Made by a program: the position numbers and the translations under genes. A DNA stretch of 64,000 nt. Source: Nocardia abscessus. Its GTDB lineage: Bacteria > Actinomycetota > Actinomycetes > Mycobacteriales > Mycobacteriaceae. Below are positions 17,018-26,525 of this stretch, piece by piece (the first letter of the stretch is position 1; the number at the start of each line of letters is the position of its first letter). The notes below the pieces were generated by a model. That model was not told where the DNA came from, did no database searches, and worked only from the letters and a program-made list of their open reading frames with translations. The DNA lies in assembly GCF_015477775.1 (NCBI RefSeq), contig NZ_JADLQO010000002.1, forward strand, positions 434,001 to 498,000, given 5' to 3'.

Positions 17018-18281
17018 GAGGGTCCTCCGGGTCGAGTCCTAGCAACCCGAAAGTCGCTCGGCGGGTGGCCAGCACGGCCATGTCTACGGCACGTTGGGCA
17101 CGGTCGACCCGCACGTCACCGGTCTCCCCGGTACCGCCGGGGCCGTCCCAGGGACGGTAGGCCACGTCACCGCCGTCGCCCATGGTGTGCGGCGGGTCCG
17201 CCTGCGGCGCCGCCGCGCGGATCGTCTCGATCCAGTCCTGCGGAATCGGCGTCGCGGGGTCGACGGTGCGATCCAGCGCGGTGGCCAGCAGATGCGTCCA
17301 GGCCCGCGGCACCACCCGGATCAGGCCGTATCCGCCGCCGCCGACGGCGAGCCAGCGTCCTTCGGCATACCGGTCGGCGAGTTCCCGCATGGCGCGGAAC
17401 GCGGCTCGCTGGCCGTCCACGGTGAGTTCCAAATCGGCCAAGGGGTCTTCGCGATGTGTGTCCACCCCGCACTGGCTGACCACGATCTGCGGACCGAACG
17501 CCGCCACCGCGCCCGGCACCACGGCGTGGAAGCCGCGCAACCATTGCGCATCCCGGGTACCGGGCAGCAGCGGCAGGTTGATCGATGTGCCCTCCGCCGC
17601 GCCCGCGCCGGTCTCCTCCGGCCACCCCGTGTTCGGCCACAGCGTGGCCGGATGCTGGTGCAGCGAAATGGTCAGCACCCGGGGATCGCCGTAGAAAGCA
17701 CGCTGCACGCCGTCGCCGTGGTGCACGTCCACATCGATGTAGGCGATCCGGTCGAAACCGTGATCCAGCAGCCAGGAGATGGCCACCGCCGGGTCGTTGT
17801 ACACGCAGAAGCCGGACGCCGAATCCGACATCGCGTGATGCATGCCACCGCCGATGCTCACCGCTCGCCTGGTGCGTCCCTCCGCGATCTCCCTGGCCGC
17901 GGCCAGGGTGCCGCCGACGATCGTGGACGCGGCCTGGTGCATCCGTGGAAACACCGGGTTGTCCGGGGAACCGAGACCGTAGGGCGGTGCGGCGGGCGAA
18001 CCGACCGGCGGCACGGCGCGTTCGACCGCGTCGAGATAGTCGGGGGTGTGGATACGCAGCAGGTCCGGACGTCCCGCGGCGGCGGGTTCGAGTAGCTCGA
18101 CACCCTCGAGCAGTCCGAGACTTTCCGCCAGCGCCATGGTGAACTTCAGTCGCGCCGGCTTCATCGGATGCTCCGGCGTCCAGGCGTAATCCAGGAACCG
18201 CTCGGTCCAGACGACGGTTCCGGACCGGCTCGTCCCGGGCGAGATCGGCGCCCGAGGTTCGCCGCGCGGTGCAGTGGCCAT
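17010..18281 (-). CDS. acuC: AcuC-like histone-deacetylase-fold protein deacetylase
   Basis: A 423-residue zinc hydrolase of the arginase/histone deacetylase fold. It contains GGMHHAMSDSASGFCVYND and IAYIDVDVHHGDGVQRAFY, which supply the active-site histidines and the zinc-binding Asp-x-His and later Asp (CGVDTHREDPLADL region). AcuC removes acetyl groups from lysine of acetyl-CoA synthetase, reversing the action of an AcuA/Pat enzyme. Start chosen at 18281 (MATAPRGEP) because the upstream 84 codons of the open frame look non-coding. The downstream gene overlaps it by 8 bp and encodes the matching acetyltransferase. Confidence 0.88.
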   Translation of the reverse strand: MATAPRGEPRAPISPGTSRSGTVVWTERFLDYAWTPEHPMKPARLKFTMALAESLGLLEGVELLEPAAAGRPDLLRIHTPDYLDAVERAVPPVGSPAAPPYGLGSPDNPVFPRMHQAASTIVGGTLAAAREIAEGRTRRAVSIGGGMHHAMSDSASGFCVYNDPAVAISWLLDHGFDRIAYIDVDVHHGDGVQRAFYGDPRVLTISLHQHPATLWPNTGWPEETGAGAAEGTSINLPLLPGTRDAQWLRGFHAVVPGAVAAFGPQIVVSQCGVDTHREDPLADLELTVDGQRAAFRAMRELADRYAEGRWLAVGGGGYGLIRVVPRAWTHLLATALDRTVDPATPIPQDWIETIRAAAPQADPPHTMGDGGDVAYRPWDGPGGTGETGDVRVDRAQRAVDMAVLATRRATFGLLGLDPEDPRD

Positions 18282-18489
18282 GATCGCAACGCTAGCGGGA
18301 AGCAAGGAACCCCGCGAAACGTTCCTATGCAGTACAAATACAAGAAAGACGCTCACGGCCGCCTGCCGTGCGCCGATCGGGTTGCCGCAGTGCCGCCGGA
18401 GACGTCGTGCGCAACGTGGAGCGACGCGATCCGGCACACGGGGGTGCCGTCGTGCGTGGGTAGAATTCGTGCCGACGAAGGGGTAACAG

Positions 18490-19176
18490 GTGAAGGATCT
18501 GGTCGACACCACGGAGATGTATCTCCGTACCATCTACGACCTCGAGGAGGAGGGCGTGGTGCCCCTGCGCGCCCGGATCGCCGAGCGCCTCGAACAGAGC
18601 GGCCCCACCGTCAGCCAGACCGTCGCGCGGATGGAACGCGACGGGTTGCTGCTGGTCGCCGGAGACCGTCATCTGGAGCTGACCGAGAAGGGGCGCAGCA
18701 TGGCCGTCGCGGTCATGCGCAAGCATCGGCTGGCCGAACGGCTGCTCGTCGACATCATCGGTCTCGACTGGCAGAACGTGCACGCGGAGGCTTGTCGCTG
18801 GGAGCACGTGATGAGCGAGGACGTCGAGCGCCGTCTGGTCGAAGTGCTCAACCACCCCACCACCTCCCCCTACGGCAACCCCATTCCCGGCCTGGACGAG
18901 TTGGGCATCATCCCGCCCGCCGCCGCCGACGAGAAACTGCTGCGTCTGTCGGATCTGCCGCACGGCCAGCTGCACGCTGTCGTGGTGCGCAGGCTCGCCG
19001 AGCACATCCAGACCGATCCCGAGGTGATCGGCCGTCTGCGGGAGGCGGGCGTGGTACCCGACGCCCGCGTCACGGTGGAGACGAAGGCGGGTTCGGTCGT
19101 CATCACCGTGCCCGGCCACGACGGTTTCGAATTGCCCGACGAGATGGCGCACGCCGTCCAAGTGAAGCTGGCTTGA
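18490..19176 (+). CDS. ideR: Iron-dependent DtxR-family regulator IdeR
   Basis: A 228-residue DtxR/IdeR protein, strikingly similar to M. tuberculosis IdeR. The N-terminal helix-turn-helix is LRARIAERLEQSGPTVSQTVARM (about residues 25-48); the dimerisation and metal-binding domain contains HRLAERLLVDIIGLDWQNVHAEACRWEHVMSEDVE, with the Met, Cys, Glu and His ligands of the two metal sites; residues about 150-228 are the SH3-like domain. GTG start (VKDLVDTTEMYL) after AAGGGG. With Fe2+ it represses siderophore and iron-uptake genes and activates iron storage. A TAGAAT -10-like hexamer lies at 18461-18466. The galE gene follows 3 bp later. Confidence 0.97.
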   Translation: MKDLVDTTEMYLRTIYDLEEEGVVPLRARIAERLEQSGPTVSQTVARMERDGLLLVAGDRHLELTEKGRSMAVAVMRKHRLAERLLVDIIGLDWQNVHAEACRWEHVMSEDVERRLVEVLNHPTTSPYGNPIPGLDELGIIPPAAADEKLLRLSDLPHGQLHAVVVRRLAEHIQTDPEVIGRLREAGVVPDARVTVETKAGSVVITVPGHDGFELPDEMAHAVQVKLA

Positions 19177-19179
19177 TAC

Positions 19180-20160
19180 GTGAAACTCCTGGTCACAGGT
19201 GGCGCGGGCTACGTCGGTGGCGTGTGCGCACAGGTTCTGCTGGAAGCGGGCCACGAGGTGGTCGTGCTCGATGATCTGTCCACCGGCAATGCCGACGGCG
19301 TCCCTTCCGCCGCGCGGTTCGTCGAGGGGGACATCGCGGCCGCCGCGCCCGAACTGCTGGCCGCCGAGACCTTCGACGGTGTCCTGCATTTCGCGGCGCA
19401 GTCGCTGGTGGGCGAGTCGGTGCAGCAGCCGGAGAAGTACTGGCAGGGCAATGTCGTGAAGACGTTCGAACTGCTGGAGGCGATGCGGCGCGCGGGAACG
19501 CCGCGCCTGGTGTTCTCCTCCACCGCGGCGGTGTACGGGGAGCCGGAGCAGGTACCGATCACCGAGGACGCCCCGACCCGTCCGACCAATCCCTACGGCG
19601 CGTCGAAACTGGCCATCGACCACGCCATCACCTCGTACGCGGTCGCCCACGGGCTCGCGGCGACCAGTCTGCGGTATTTCAACGTCGCGGGCGCCTACGG
19701 CGGTCTCGGCGAAAACCGAGTGGTGGAAACGCATCTCATCCCACTGGTGCTGCAGGTCGCGGCCGGACATCGTAAGGCGATCTCGGTCTTCGGCACCGAT
19801 TGGCCCACGCACGACGGCACCGCGGTCCGTGACTACATCCACATCCGCGACCTCGCGCAGGCCCATGTGCTGGCCCTGGCGACCGCGGAAGCCGGCACCC
19901 ACCGGATCTACAACCTCGGCAGCGGCACCGGCTTCTCCGTGCGCGAAGTGATCTCGGCCTGCGAGCGAGTCACCGGCCTGCCGATCACCGCGCAGGACGC
20001 TCCCCGCCGTCCCGGCGACCCGGCGACCCTGATCGCGTCCAGTGCGCGCGCCATCGCCGAACTGGGCTGGCATCCCGAGCACAACGACCTCGACGAAATC
20101 GTCACGGACGCCTGGAATTTCCTCCAGTCGCTCGGGCCGCGCGCGCACAGCGCGAAGTAA
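19180..20160 (+). CDS. galE: UDP-glucose 4-epimerase
   Basis: A 326-residue extended SDR epimerase. The cofactor motif is [10 protein letters not shown] at the N-terminus; the catalytic serine lies in [11 protein letters not shown] and the tyrosine/lysine pair in [19 protein letters not shown] and the [12 protein letters not shown] segment are typical of GalE. It interconverts UDP-glucose and UDP-galactose, the precursor of galactan in the mycobacterial-type cell wall. GTG start 3 bp after the ideR stop, so it is translationally coupled to the iron regulator; this ideR/dtxR-galE pairing is common in the Corynebacteriales. Confidence 0.95.
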   Translation: MKLLVTGGAGYVGGVCAQVLLEAGHEVVVLDDLSTGNADGVPSAARFVEGDIAAAAPELLAAETFDGVLHFAAQSLVGESVQQPEKYWQGNVVKTFELLEAMRRAGTPRLVFSSTAAVYGEPEQVPITEDAPTRPTNPYGASKLAIDHAITSYAVAHGLAATSLRYFNVAGAYGGLGENRVVETHLIPLVLQVAAGHRKAISVFGTDWPTHDGTAVRDYIHIRDLAQAHVLALATAEAGTHRIYNLGSGTGFSVREVISACERVTGLPITAQDAPRRPGDPATLIASSARAIAELGWHPEHNDLDEIVTDAWNFLQSLGPRAHSAK

Positions 20161-20174
20161 CCGCCCCCGCAGTG

Positions 20175-20201
20175 CCCGAGTCGGCCACTCACCGACCCGG
20201 G
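20175..20201 (+). terminator. Hairpin downstream of galE
   Basis: cccgagtcgg (20175-20184) pairs with ccgacccggg (20192-20201) at 9 of 10 positions across a seven-base loop, 15 bp after the galE stop codon. Confidence 0.5.
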
Positions 20202-20351
20202 CCGACCCGCTCGCACCAGCCCACCGACGTGGAGATCGCCGCCGCATGGTGTAGCCGGACGAAGCGGTGCGCGCCTCGGAATCGCCGGAGCTGGGTACAG
20301 ATTCATCCGGCTGCGCACCGCCGGGGCGGTCACCGGCCCGGGATTCCGGTT

Positions 20352-21710
20352 TCACGACGCCGACCAATCGAGGTCGACGCCGAGGCCCGCGGCGGTGCGG
20401 TAGCCGCTGTGCGCGAGGCGACGCAACTGTTCCGGACGCATGCCCAGGCGCAGCGAGGTATCGAGCAGCATCGCCATCGGATGTCCCGGATCCGCCTCCA
20501 ACGCGGCCTCCAGCGCGATGCCCGCCAACGGTCCGTCGCCGCGGACGTAGGCGCTGTAGCCGAGCAGGGCGGCGGCTTCGGCGCGATCGGTACCGGACAA
20601 TGCGCGGGTCAGCGCGGCCCAGACCGCCTCGGCCGCGTCGGCGTGATCGCCGACCGCCAGCGCGAACATCGTGTCCCGCACGGCTCGATCACGGAGAGCG
20701 ACAACGATTTTGGCGAACTCGGGCGCCATCGGCGCGGCGCCCGACGCGGTGTTGGCGATCTGCCACAGCACGTAGTCGAGCGCTTGCCTGCTGTATCCGA
20801 TCGGATCACCGCGCCGCGCGGCCCGCGCGGCGCGCTCACGGGCTTGGACGAGCGCGTCCTCCATGTGCGCGGCCACCTCGGCCCGAGCGAGGGGATCCAT
20901 CGCGACCAGAGCGGTGAGTTCGGAACGCGAACCGCGGATCGGCCTGCCGTCGAGCACGTGGGTCAGCGCCACGAGGGAGGCCGCCGGATCCCGGAGCACC
21001 CCGCGTCGCTCGGGTCCCGCCAACGTCCACCAGCGCTGTCCAGCGGCGATCGCACGCACCGCCCATACCCCGCCGAGCGCGATGTCCCCGGCAGCCAATC
21101 GCCTGCCGAGCGAACCGACCAGCACGTCGAAACGGCCGCCCGCGCAGCCATGTAGGTCGGCGCCTGCTTCCGGTTCCACGGCGCGATCGTCGACGACGAC
21201 CGCCAGCACCTCGGCTGCCTCGTCATGGGCGCAGATCCGCGCGACCGCGGCGGCCAGTGTGGCGCCTCGCACGCGCCTGCCGCCGGGCGAATCCAGATCG
21301 AACCGCACCACCGCGTCGACTATCCCCCCGTCGGCGGTCCCGGGCCGCAGCACGAGCACGACCACCGATCGTTCCGGAGTGAATCCCAGCATCGCGGGCA
21401 CGGCAGCGATCAGCTCTCCCGGATCGTCCACGCGCACCGCGTGATCCGGCGTGCCACGGAACGGCGGAGGATCGTCGCGACACCGGGCGTGCCGAGCCGG
21501 TCCCTCCGCATTTCCCGTGCTCGGCTCGCCTTCGATCGAGTACGGAGCCGACCTTCGCGCGGCGACGCCGGGTTGGACTCGCCCCGCGGCCTGGGTAGCG
21601 CGGCCGGGTGCGCGATTACCGCGGTGGCACAGCCGGGATGCATCGTTCTTACCTGCATACCCGTCATCGACCGGTTCAGGGGTCGAAGACGGGGTGGCGG
21701 AAGTGGTCAT
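20352..21710 (-). CDS. DUF4192 protein
   Basis: The frame encodes up to 452 residues, but recognisable DUF4192 sequence begins only at about residue 92: VRVDDPGELIAAVPAMLGFTPERSVVVLVLR. It continues through ALDYVLWQIANTASG to the C-terminal LEADPGHPMAMLLDTSLRLGM. DUF4192 proteins occur throughout actinobacteria and have no known function. Residues 14-85 have an unusual, cysteine- and arginine-rich composition and may not be translated; a GTG at 21437 (VRVDDPGEL) would give a 360-residue protein matching the domain start. I keep the long frame but doubt the start. Confidence 0.72.
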   Translation of the reverse strand: MTTSATPSSTPEPVDDGYAGKNDASRLCHRGNRAPGRATQAAGRVQPGVAARRSAPYSIEGEPSTGNAEGPARHARCRDDPPPFRGTPDHAVRVDDPGELIAAVPAMLGFTPERSVVVLVLRPGTADGGIVDAVVRFDLDSPGGRRVRGATLAAAVARICAHDEAAEVLAVVVDDRAVEPEAGADLHGCAGGRFDVLVGSLGRRLAAGDIALGGVWAVRAIAAGQRWWTLAGPERRGVLRDPAASLVALTHVLDGRPIRGSRSELTALVAMDPLARAEVAAHMEDALVQARERAARAARRGDPIGYSRQALDYVLWQIANTASGAAPMAPEFAKIVVALRDRAVRDTMFALAVGDHADAAEAVWAALTRALSGTDRAEAAALLGYSAYVRGDGPLAGIALEAALEADPGHPMAMLLDTSLRLGMRPEQLRRLAHSGYRTAAGLGVDLDWSAS

Positions 21711-21883
21711 GCCTCGACCATGCGGCTCGGCGGTCTCCGCCCTCCGACACCGACCTGGCGATTCGTCCGGCCTGGGGAATTCGTCTCGCGCTGTGCACGA
21801 CTCGCCTCGCAGGTCTCTCGCATCGCGATCGATGTCGGTAGCCCCTGCTACGGTGCCGCCGGTGCCCGCCGTCTACCGCGCCC

Positions 21884-22588
21884 TTATCGCTCCCGCACCT
21901 TGCGAACAGCGGTCGCGAACAGCGCATCCAGTGCCGCGCTGTCCGGTTCGCCCTCGGCGAACGACATGTAGGTCACCGCGATTCGCACGTCGCCGATCTG
22001 CCCGATGTGGGTGCGCATGGACTGGGTCAAACCCGCGCCCCTGGACTCGGGCCGCACGGTCCTGCGCAACGAGAGGGCATCGTCGGCGTCTACCGGCGGT
22101 GGCGAATCCGGTTCGGTCGTCACGGTCGTGGTGGCGCCCGCCCGGCTCACCCGGACCGACCCGCACTGCTGCGTCCTGGCGCGCAGCGACGTCAACGGCT
22201 CGCCGGTGCGAGTCAATTCGACGGTCAGGGTGGCGCGCGTGGCGTCGTCCGTGCCAACCGCCATCGCCGTGCGATCGGGTCCGAAGTCCTGGTGCGGCGG
22301 CACACACCGGCCGGGCTGCACGTCGGCGCCGCGGCCCATCCCGTCCAGATCGCCCGCCGCCTGGGCCACGGCCTCCTGGGGCAGCACCACCGCCGCGTAG
22401 GGCGGGGGGAACTGGGCCGGATCCGGCAGCAGCGTCGGTAGTTCGGCGCTCACGTGCCGGGTCACCGTGGTCGGCGCAGGCGTGGCCGGGCGCCCCGGCA
22501 CCGTCGACCCGCATCCTGCGAGCAGCACCGCGCAGGCGACGGGCACCACACAGCCGAGCCGCATACGCGTCGAATCCGCCACGGTCAC
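21884..22588 (-). CDS. Putative DUF5642-like lipoprotein
   Basis: About 234 residues. The N-terminus MRLGCVVPVACAVLLAGCGSTVPG is a lipoprotein signal with lipobox LAGC, so the mature protein is membrane-anchored and faces the cell envelope. The mature part is proline/threonine-rich, then has a domain with FPPPYAAVVLPQEA, and ends DSAALDALFATAVRKVRER, similar to the soluble domains of mycobacterial DUF5642 lipoproteins. Two cysteines (GRCVPPH and TQQCGS) may form a disulfide. Start is ambiguous: GTG at 22588 or 22582, or ATG at 22564. Function unknown. Confidence 0.75.
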   Translation of the reverse strand: MTVADSTRMRLGCVVPVACAVLLAGCGSTVPGRPATPAPTTVTRHVSAELPTLLPDPAQFPPPYAAVVLPQEAVAQAAGDLDGMGRGADVQPGRCVPPHQDFGPDRTAMAVGTDDATRATLTVELTRTGEPLTSLRARTQQCGSVRVSRAGATTTVTTEPDSPPPVDADDALSLRRTVRPESRGAGLTQSMRTHIGQIGDVRIAVTYMSFAEGEPDSAALDALFATAVRKVRER

Positions 22589-22861
22589 ACACCCACTGTG
22601 CCAAACTCCCCGTGCCCAGCCCGCGATGCCACGCCGCCGAGCCGGGAATGCACGGGCCGCCGATGCTGTTGCCTCGGAGTACGGGTCGGTGTCCGGCCGT
22701 GCGCGAACCGCCATCGACATGGGGGACAATGGACGGTATTCCCGGGTTCGGACAACTGCTTGTCGCACACCACCAGGGGTGGCGAACGATCGGACAGCCA
22801 ACCACACTGGCGCGTGCGGTGCGCGTCCGGGCCGCAGGAACCGCGCAGGAAGGAGTACGCG

Positions 22862-23806
22862 ATGGACTACGAGTCGCGAATGTACGAATTGGAGTTCCCC
22901 GCTCCGCAGCTGTCGTCCGCCGACGGCGCGGGCCCGGTCCTGGTCCACGGACTGGAAGGTTTCACCGACGCCGGGCACGCCGTACGCCTGGCGACGACGC
23001 ACCTGCGCGAGAGCCTCGAAAGCGAACTGGTCGCCTCGTTCGACGTGGACGAGCTGCTGGACTACCGATCGCGGCGTCCGCTCATGACGTTCAAGACCGA
23101 TCACTTCTCCGATTACGCCGAACCGGAGCTCAATCTCTGGGCGTTGCGCGACACCGCGGGGACCCCGTTCCTGTTGCTCGCGGGTCTGGAGCCCGACCTG
23201 CGCTGGGAGAAGTTCACCACCGCGGTCCGCTTGCTCGCCGAACAGCTCGGCGTGCGCCGCAGCATCGGGTTGAGCGCGATTCCGATGGCGATTCCGCACA
23301 CCCGCCCGCTCGGCGTGACAGCGCATTCCTCCGACCGCGACCTGATCTCCGACCATCAGCGGTGGCCGGGTGAGCTGCAGGTACCCGGCAGCGCCTCGTC
23401 GCTGCTGGAGTTCCGCATGGCGCAGCACGGTCACGAGTCGGTGGGCTTCTCGGTGCACGTCCCGCACTACCTGGCGCAGACCGCCTATCCGGAAGCCGCG
23501 CAAACGCTGCTGGAGAACGTCGCCGACAACGCGGGCTTGGAGTTCCCGCTGGCCGCACTCGGCGAGGCCGCGGCACGAGTGCGCGAGCAGGTCAACGAGC
23601 ACATCGCGGGCAATGCCGAGGTGGAGACCGTGGTGCATGCCCTGGAGCGGCAGTACGACAGTTTCGTCACCGCGCAGGAACGGCAGTCCAGCCTGCTGGT
23701 CGGCGACGGCGAACTGCCCAGCGGCGACGAACTGGGCGCCGAGTTCGAGAAATTCCTCGCCGAGCAAGGCCGCTACAACGGCGACGACGAAGGCGAGCAG
23801 GACTGA
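22862..23806 (+). CDS. PAC2-family protein
   Basis: A 314-residue PAC2-family protein. The sequence GPVLVHGLEGFTDAGHAVRLATTHL and later PHTRPLGVTAHSS fit the fold described for the actinobacterial PAC2 proteins (Rv2714 in M. tuberculosis); the C-terminal helical extension is LERQYDSFVTAQERQSSLLVGD. PAC2 itself is an assembly chaperone of the eukaryotic proteasome; the bacterial role is unknown, though it resembles nucleoside phosphorylase-like folds. Start set at 22862 by AGGAAGGAG nine bases upstream. In mycobacteria it also lies close to sigB and ideR. Confidence 0.88.
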   Translation: MDYESRMYELEFPAPQLSSADGAGPVLVHGLEGFTDAGHAVRLATTHLRESLESELVASFDVDELLDYRSRRPLMTFKTDHFSDYAEPELNLWALRDTAGTPFLLLAGLEPDLRWEKFTTAVRLLAEQLGVRRSIGLSAIPMAIPHTRPLGVTAHSSDRDLISDHQRWPGELQVPGSASSLLEFRMAQHGHESVGFSVHVPHYLAQTAYPEAAQTLLENVADNAGLEFPLAALGEAAARVREQVNEHIAGNAEVETVVHALERQYDSFVTAQERQSSLLVGDGELPSGDELGAEFEKFLAEQGRYNGDDEGEQD

Positions 23807-23863
23807 TTTCGCGGCGGTCGGGCCCCCGATCACCCCTGCACGCGAGGCCGTAGGGTGGTCGGA

Positions 23864-26362
23864 GTGGATCTGACCGAACTGCTCGACATCCCGGGAACCG
23901 ACGCCGACGCGCTGTACGAGTCGTTCGGGATGTGGGCCGCCGAGCAGGGCACCCCGCTCTACCCGGCGCAGGACGAGGCGCTGCTCGAGCTGGCATCCGG
24001 TTCCAACGTCATCCTCGCCACCCCGACCGGTTCCGGAAAGTCACTGGTCGCCGTCGGCGCACATCTGTTCGCCCTCACTCAGGGGCTGCGCACCTACTAC
24101 ACCGCCCCGATCAAGGCGCTGGTGAGCGAGAAATTCTTCGCTCTCTGCGAGGTGTTCGGGGCCGAGCGCGTCGGTATGGTCACCGGCGACGCCGCGGTGA
24201 ACCCGGACGCGCCGATCATCTGCGCGACCGCGGAGATCCTGGCCAATCTGGCGCTGCGCGAGGGCGCGGACGCCGACGTGGGCCAGGTCGTGATGGACGA
24301 GTTCCACTTCTACGCCGACCCCGATCGCGGCTGGGCATGGCAGGTCCCGTTGCTGGAGCTGTCCCGCGCGCAGTTCCTGCTCATGTCGGCCACACTCGGC
24401 GAAGTCGACTTCTTCGCACGCGATCTGAAGCGCCGGACCGGCCGCTCCACCGCCGTCGTGGCGGGCACCGAGCGCCCCGTGCCGCTGACCTTCTCCTACG
24501 CCCGCACTCCGATCACCGAGACCCTCGAAGAACTCGTCACCACCCACCAGGCCCCGGTCTACGTCGTGCACTTCACCCAGGCCGCCGCCCTCGAGCGCGC
24601 GCAGGCGCTGACCAGTGTGAATTTCGCAACGCGCGCGGAGAAGGACGCGATCGCCGAGGCGCTGGGCGGGTTCCGGTTCGCCGCGGGATTCGGCAAGACC
24701 CTGTCCCGGCTGATCCGGCACGGCATCGGGGTGCATCACGCGGGCATGCTGCCGAAGTACCGGCGCCTGGTGGAGCGCCTCGCCCAGGACGGCCTGCTGA
24801 AGGTGGTCTGCGGCACCGACACTCTCGGCGTCGGCATCAACGTGCCCATCCGCACGGTGCTGCTCACCGGTCTGACCAAGTTCGACGGCGTGCGCACCCG
24901 CAGGCTGAAGGCCAGGGAGTTCCATCAGATCGCCGGCCGAGCCGGCCGGGCGGGTTACGACACCATGGGCACCGTCGTCGTGCAGGCCCCCGAACACGAG
25001 GTGGAGAACACCCGCCTGCTGGCCAAGGCGGGCGACGATCCCAAGAAGCAGCGCAAGGTGCAGCGGCGCAAACCGCCGGAAGGCTTCGTCTCCTGGAGCG
25101 AGGAGACCTTCGACCGCTTGGTCGCCGCGCAGCCGGAGCCGATGGTGTCGCGCTTCACGGTCACCAACGCCATGCTGCTGAACGTGATCGCCCGGCCGGG
25201 CAACTGCTTCACCGCCATGCGTCACCTGCTCGAGGACAACCACGAGCCGCGCCCGGCCCAGCGCAGGCACATCCTGCGCGCCATCCGGCTCTATCGCGCG
25301 CTGCGCGACGCGGGGGTGGTGCAGCAACTGCCGGAACCGGACGAGCAGGGCCGCCGCGCCCGCCTGACCGTCGACCTGCAGCGCGACTTCGCCCTCGACC
25401 AGCCGCTGTCGCCGTTCGCACTGGCCGCGCTGGACCTGCTGGACAAAACGTCCCCGAGTTATACCCTCGACGTGGTGTCGCTCATCGAATCCACGTTGGA
25501 GGACCCGCGCCAGTTGCTGATGGCCCAGCAGCACAAAGCGCGCGGCGAGGCGATCGCGGAGATGAAGGCCGACGGCATCGACTACGACGAGCGGATGGAG
25601 CTGCTCGAAGAGGTGACCTGGCCCAAGCCGCTGGCCGAGCTGATCGAACCGGCCTACGAGACCTACCGCGCCGGGCACCCGTGGGTGTCGGAGTTCGCGC
25701 CAGCGCCCAAGTCCGTCGTGCGCGACATGATCGAGCGCGCCATGACCTTCGCGGAGCTGATCTCCTTCTACGAGCTGGCCCGCTCCGAGGGCGTGGTGCT
25801 GCGCTACCTCGCCGACGCCTACCGCGCGCTTCGGCGCACGGTGCCCGAGTCGGCCCGCACCGAGGACCTCGATGACATCACCGAATGGCTCGGCGAACTC
25901 ATTCGCCAAGTGGATTCCAGCCTGCTCGATGAGTGGGAGCAACTGACCAACCCCGGCGCGGAGACCGACGCCGACCAGGTCGCCTTCGGCGCGGAGACGG
26001 TGCGCCCGATCTCCGCCAACGAGCGCGCCTTCCGGGTGATGGTCCGCAACGCGATGTTCCGCCGCGTCGAACTGGCCGCGCTGCGGCGCTGGGACGATCT
26101 CGCCGAGCTCGGCCCCGGCCCCGATTGGGCGGCGGCGCTCGCGGACTATTACGCGGAGTACGAGCGGATCGGCACGGGCCCCGACGCCAGAGGCCCGCAG
26201 CTGTTCCAGGTGGAACGAAGACCCGGATTCTGGCAGGTGCGGCAGGTCCTGGAGGACCCGGCCGGCGACCACGGCTGGTCGATCGTCGGGGTGGTCGATC
26301 TGGCCGAGTCCGACGCCGCGGGCGAGGTCGTCTTCGACGACGTCACCGTGTCCGCAGGCTGA
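23864..26362 (+). CDS. DEAD/DEAH-box helicase with DUF3516
   Basis: An approximately 832-residue Ski2-like helicase. Motif I is LATPTGSGKSLVAVG (near residue 48), motif II is DEFH in VVMDEFHFYADPDRGW, motif III is LMSATLGEVDFF, and motif VI is QIAGRAGRAGYDT. The region after about residue 390 (KPPEGFVSWSEETFDRLV onwards) is the DUF3516 extension, found only in actinobacterial helicases of this type, and the rest is helical. It is probably an RNA helicase. The start is a GTG at 23864 or 23855; both are in frame. It follows PAC2 by about 60 bp in the same direction. Confidence 0.9.
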   Translation: MDLTELLDIPGTDADALYESFGMWAAEQGTPLYPAQDEALLELASGSNVILATPTGSGKSLVAVGAHLFALTQGLRTYYTAPIKALVSEKFFALCEVFGAERVGMVTGDAAVNPDAPIICATAEILANLALREGADADVGQVVMDEFHFYADPDRGWAWQVPLLELSRAQFLLMSATLGEVDFFARDLKRRTGRSTAVVAGTERPVPLTFSYARTPITETLEELVTTHQAPVYVVHFTQAAALERAQALTSVNFATRAEKDAIAEALGGFRFAAGFGKTLSRLIRHGIGVHHAGMLPKYRRLVERLAQDGLLKVVCGTDTLGVGINVPIRTVLLTGLTKFDGVRTRRLKAREFHQIAGRAGRAGYDTMGTVVVQAPEHEVENTRLLAKAGDDPKKQRKVQRRKPPEGFVSWSEETFDRLVAAQPEPMVSRFTVTNAMLLNVIARPGNCFTAMRHLLEDNHEPRPAQRRHILRAIRLYRALRDAGVVQQLPEPDEQGRRARLTVDLQRDFALDQPLSPFALAALDLLDKTSPSYTLDVVSLIESTLEDPRQLLMAQQHKARGEAIAEMKADGIDYDERMELLEEVTWPKPLAELIEPAYETYRAGHPWVSEFAPAPKSVVRDMIERAMTFAELISFYELARSEGVVLRYLADAYRALRRTVPESARTEDLDDITEWLGELIRQVDSSLLDEWEQLTNPGAETDADQVAFGAETVRPISANERAFRVMVRNAMFRRVELAALRRWDDLAELGPGPDWAAALADYYAEYERIGTGPDARGPQLFQVERRPGFWQVRQVLEDPAGDHGWSIVGVVDLAESDAAGEVVFDDVTVSAG

Positions 26363-26525
26363 GCCCGCACCGCCTGACGGTCCCGCATCAACGCAGGTCA
26401 GCAGCTCCGTCGCGACAGAAGGACAGGGTTGCGCGACTTCGTGGCGAACCCAGGTTTGGACGGATTCGTTCCTGGGTACGGGCCGCTGATACTCTCTCCC
26501 CCGCTGCCCAAGCGAAAGATCAACT

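Noticed and set aside
18282..18489. IdeR iron box at the acuC-ideR gap
   Set aside because: No sequence resembling TTAGGTTAGGCTAACCTAA is present.
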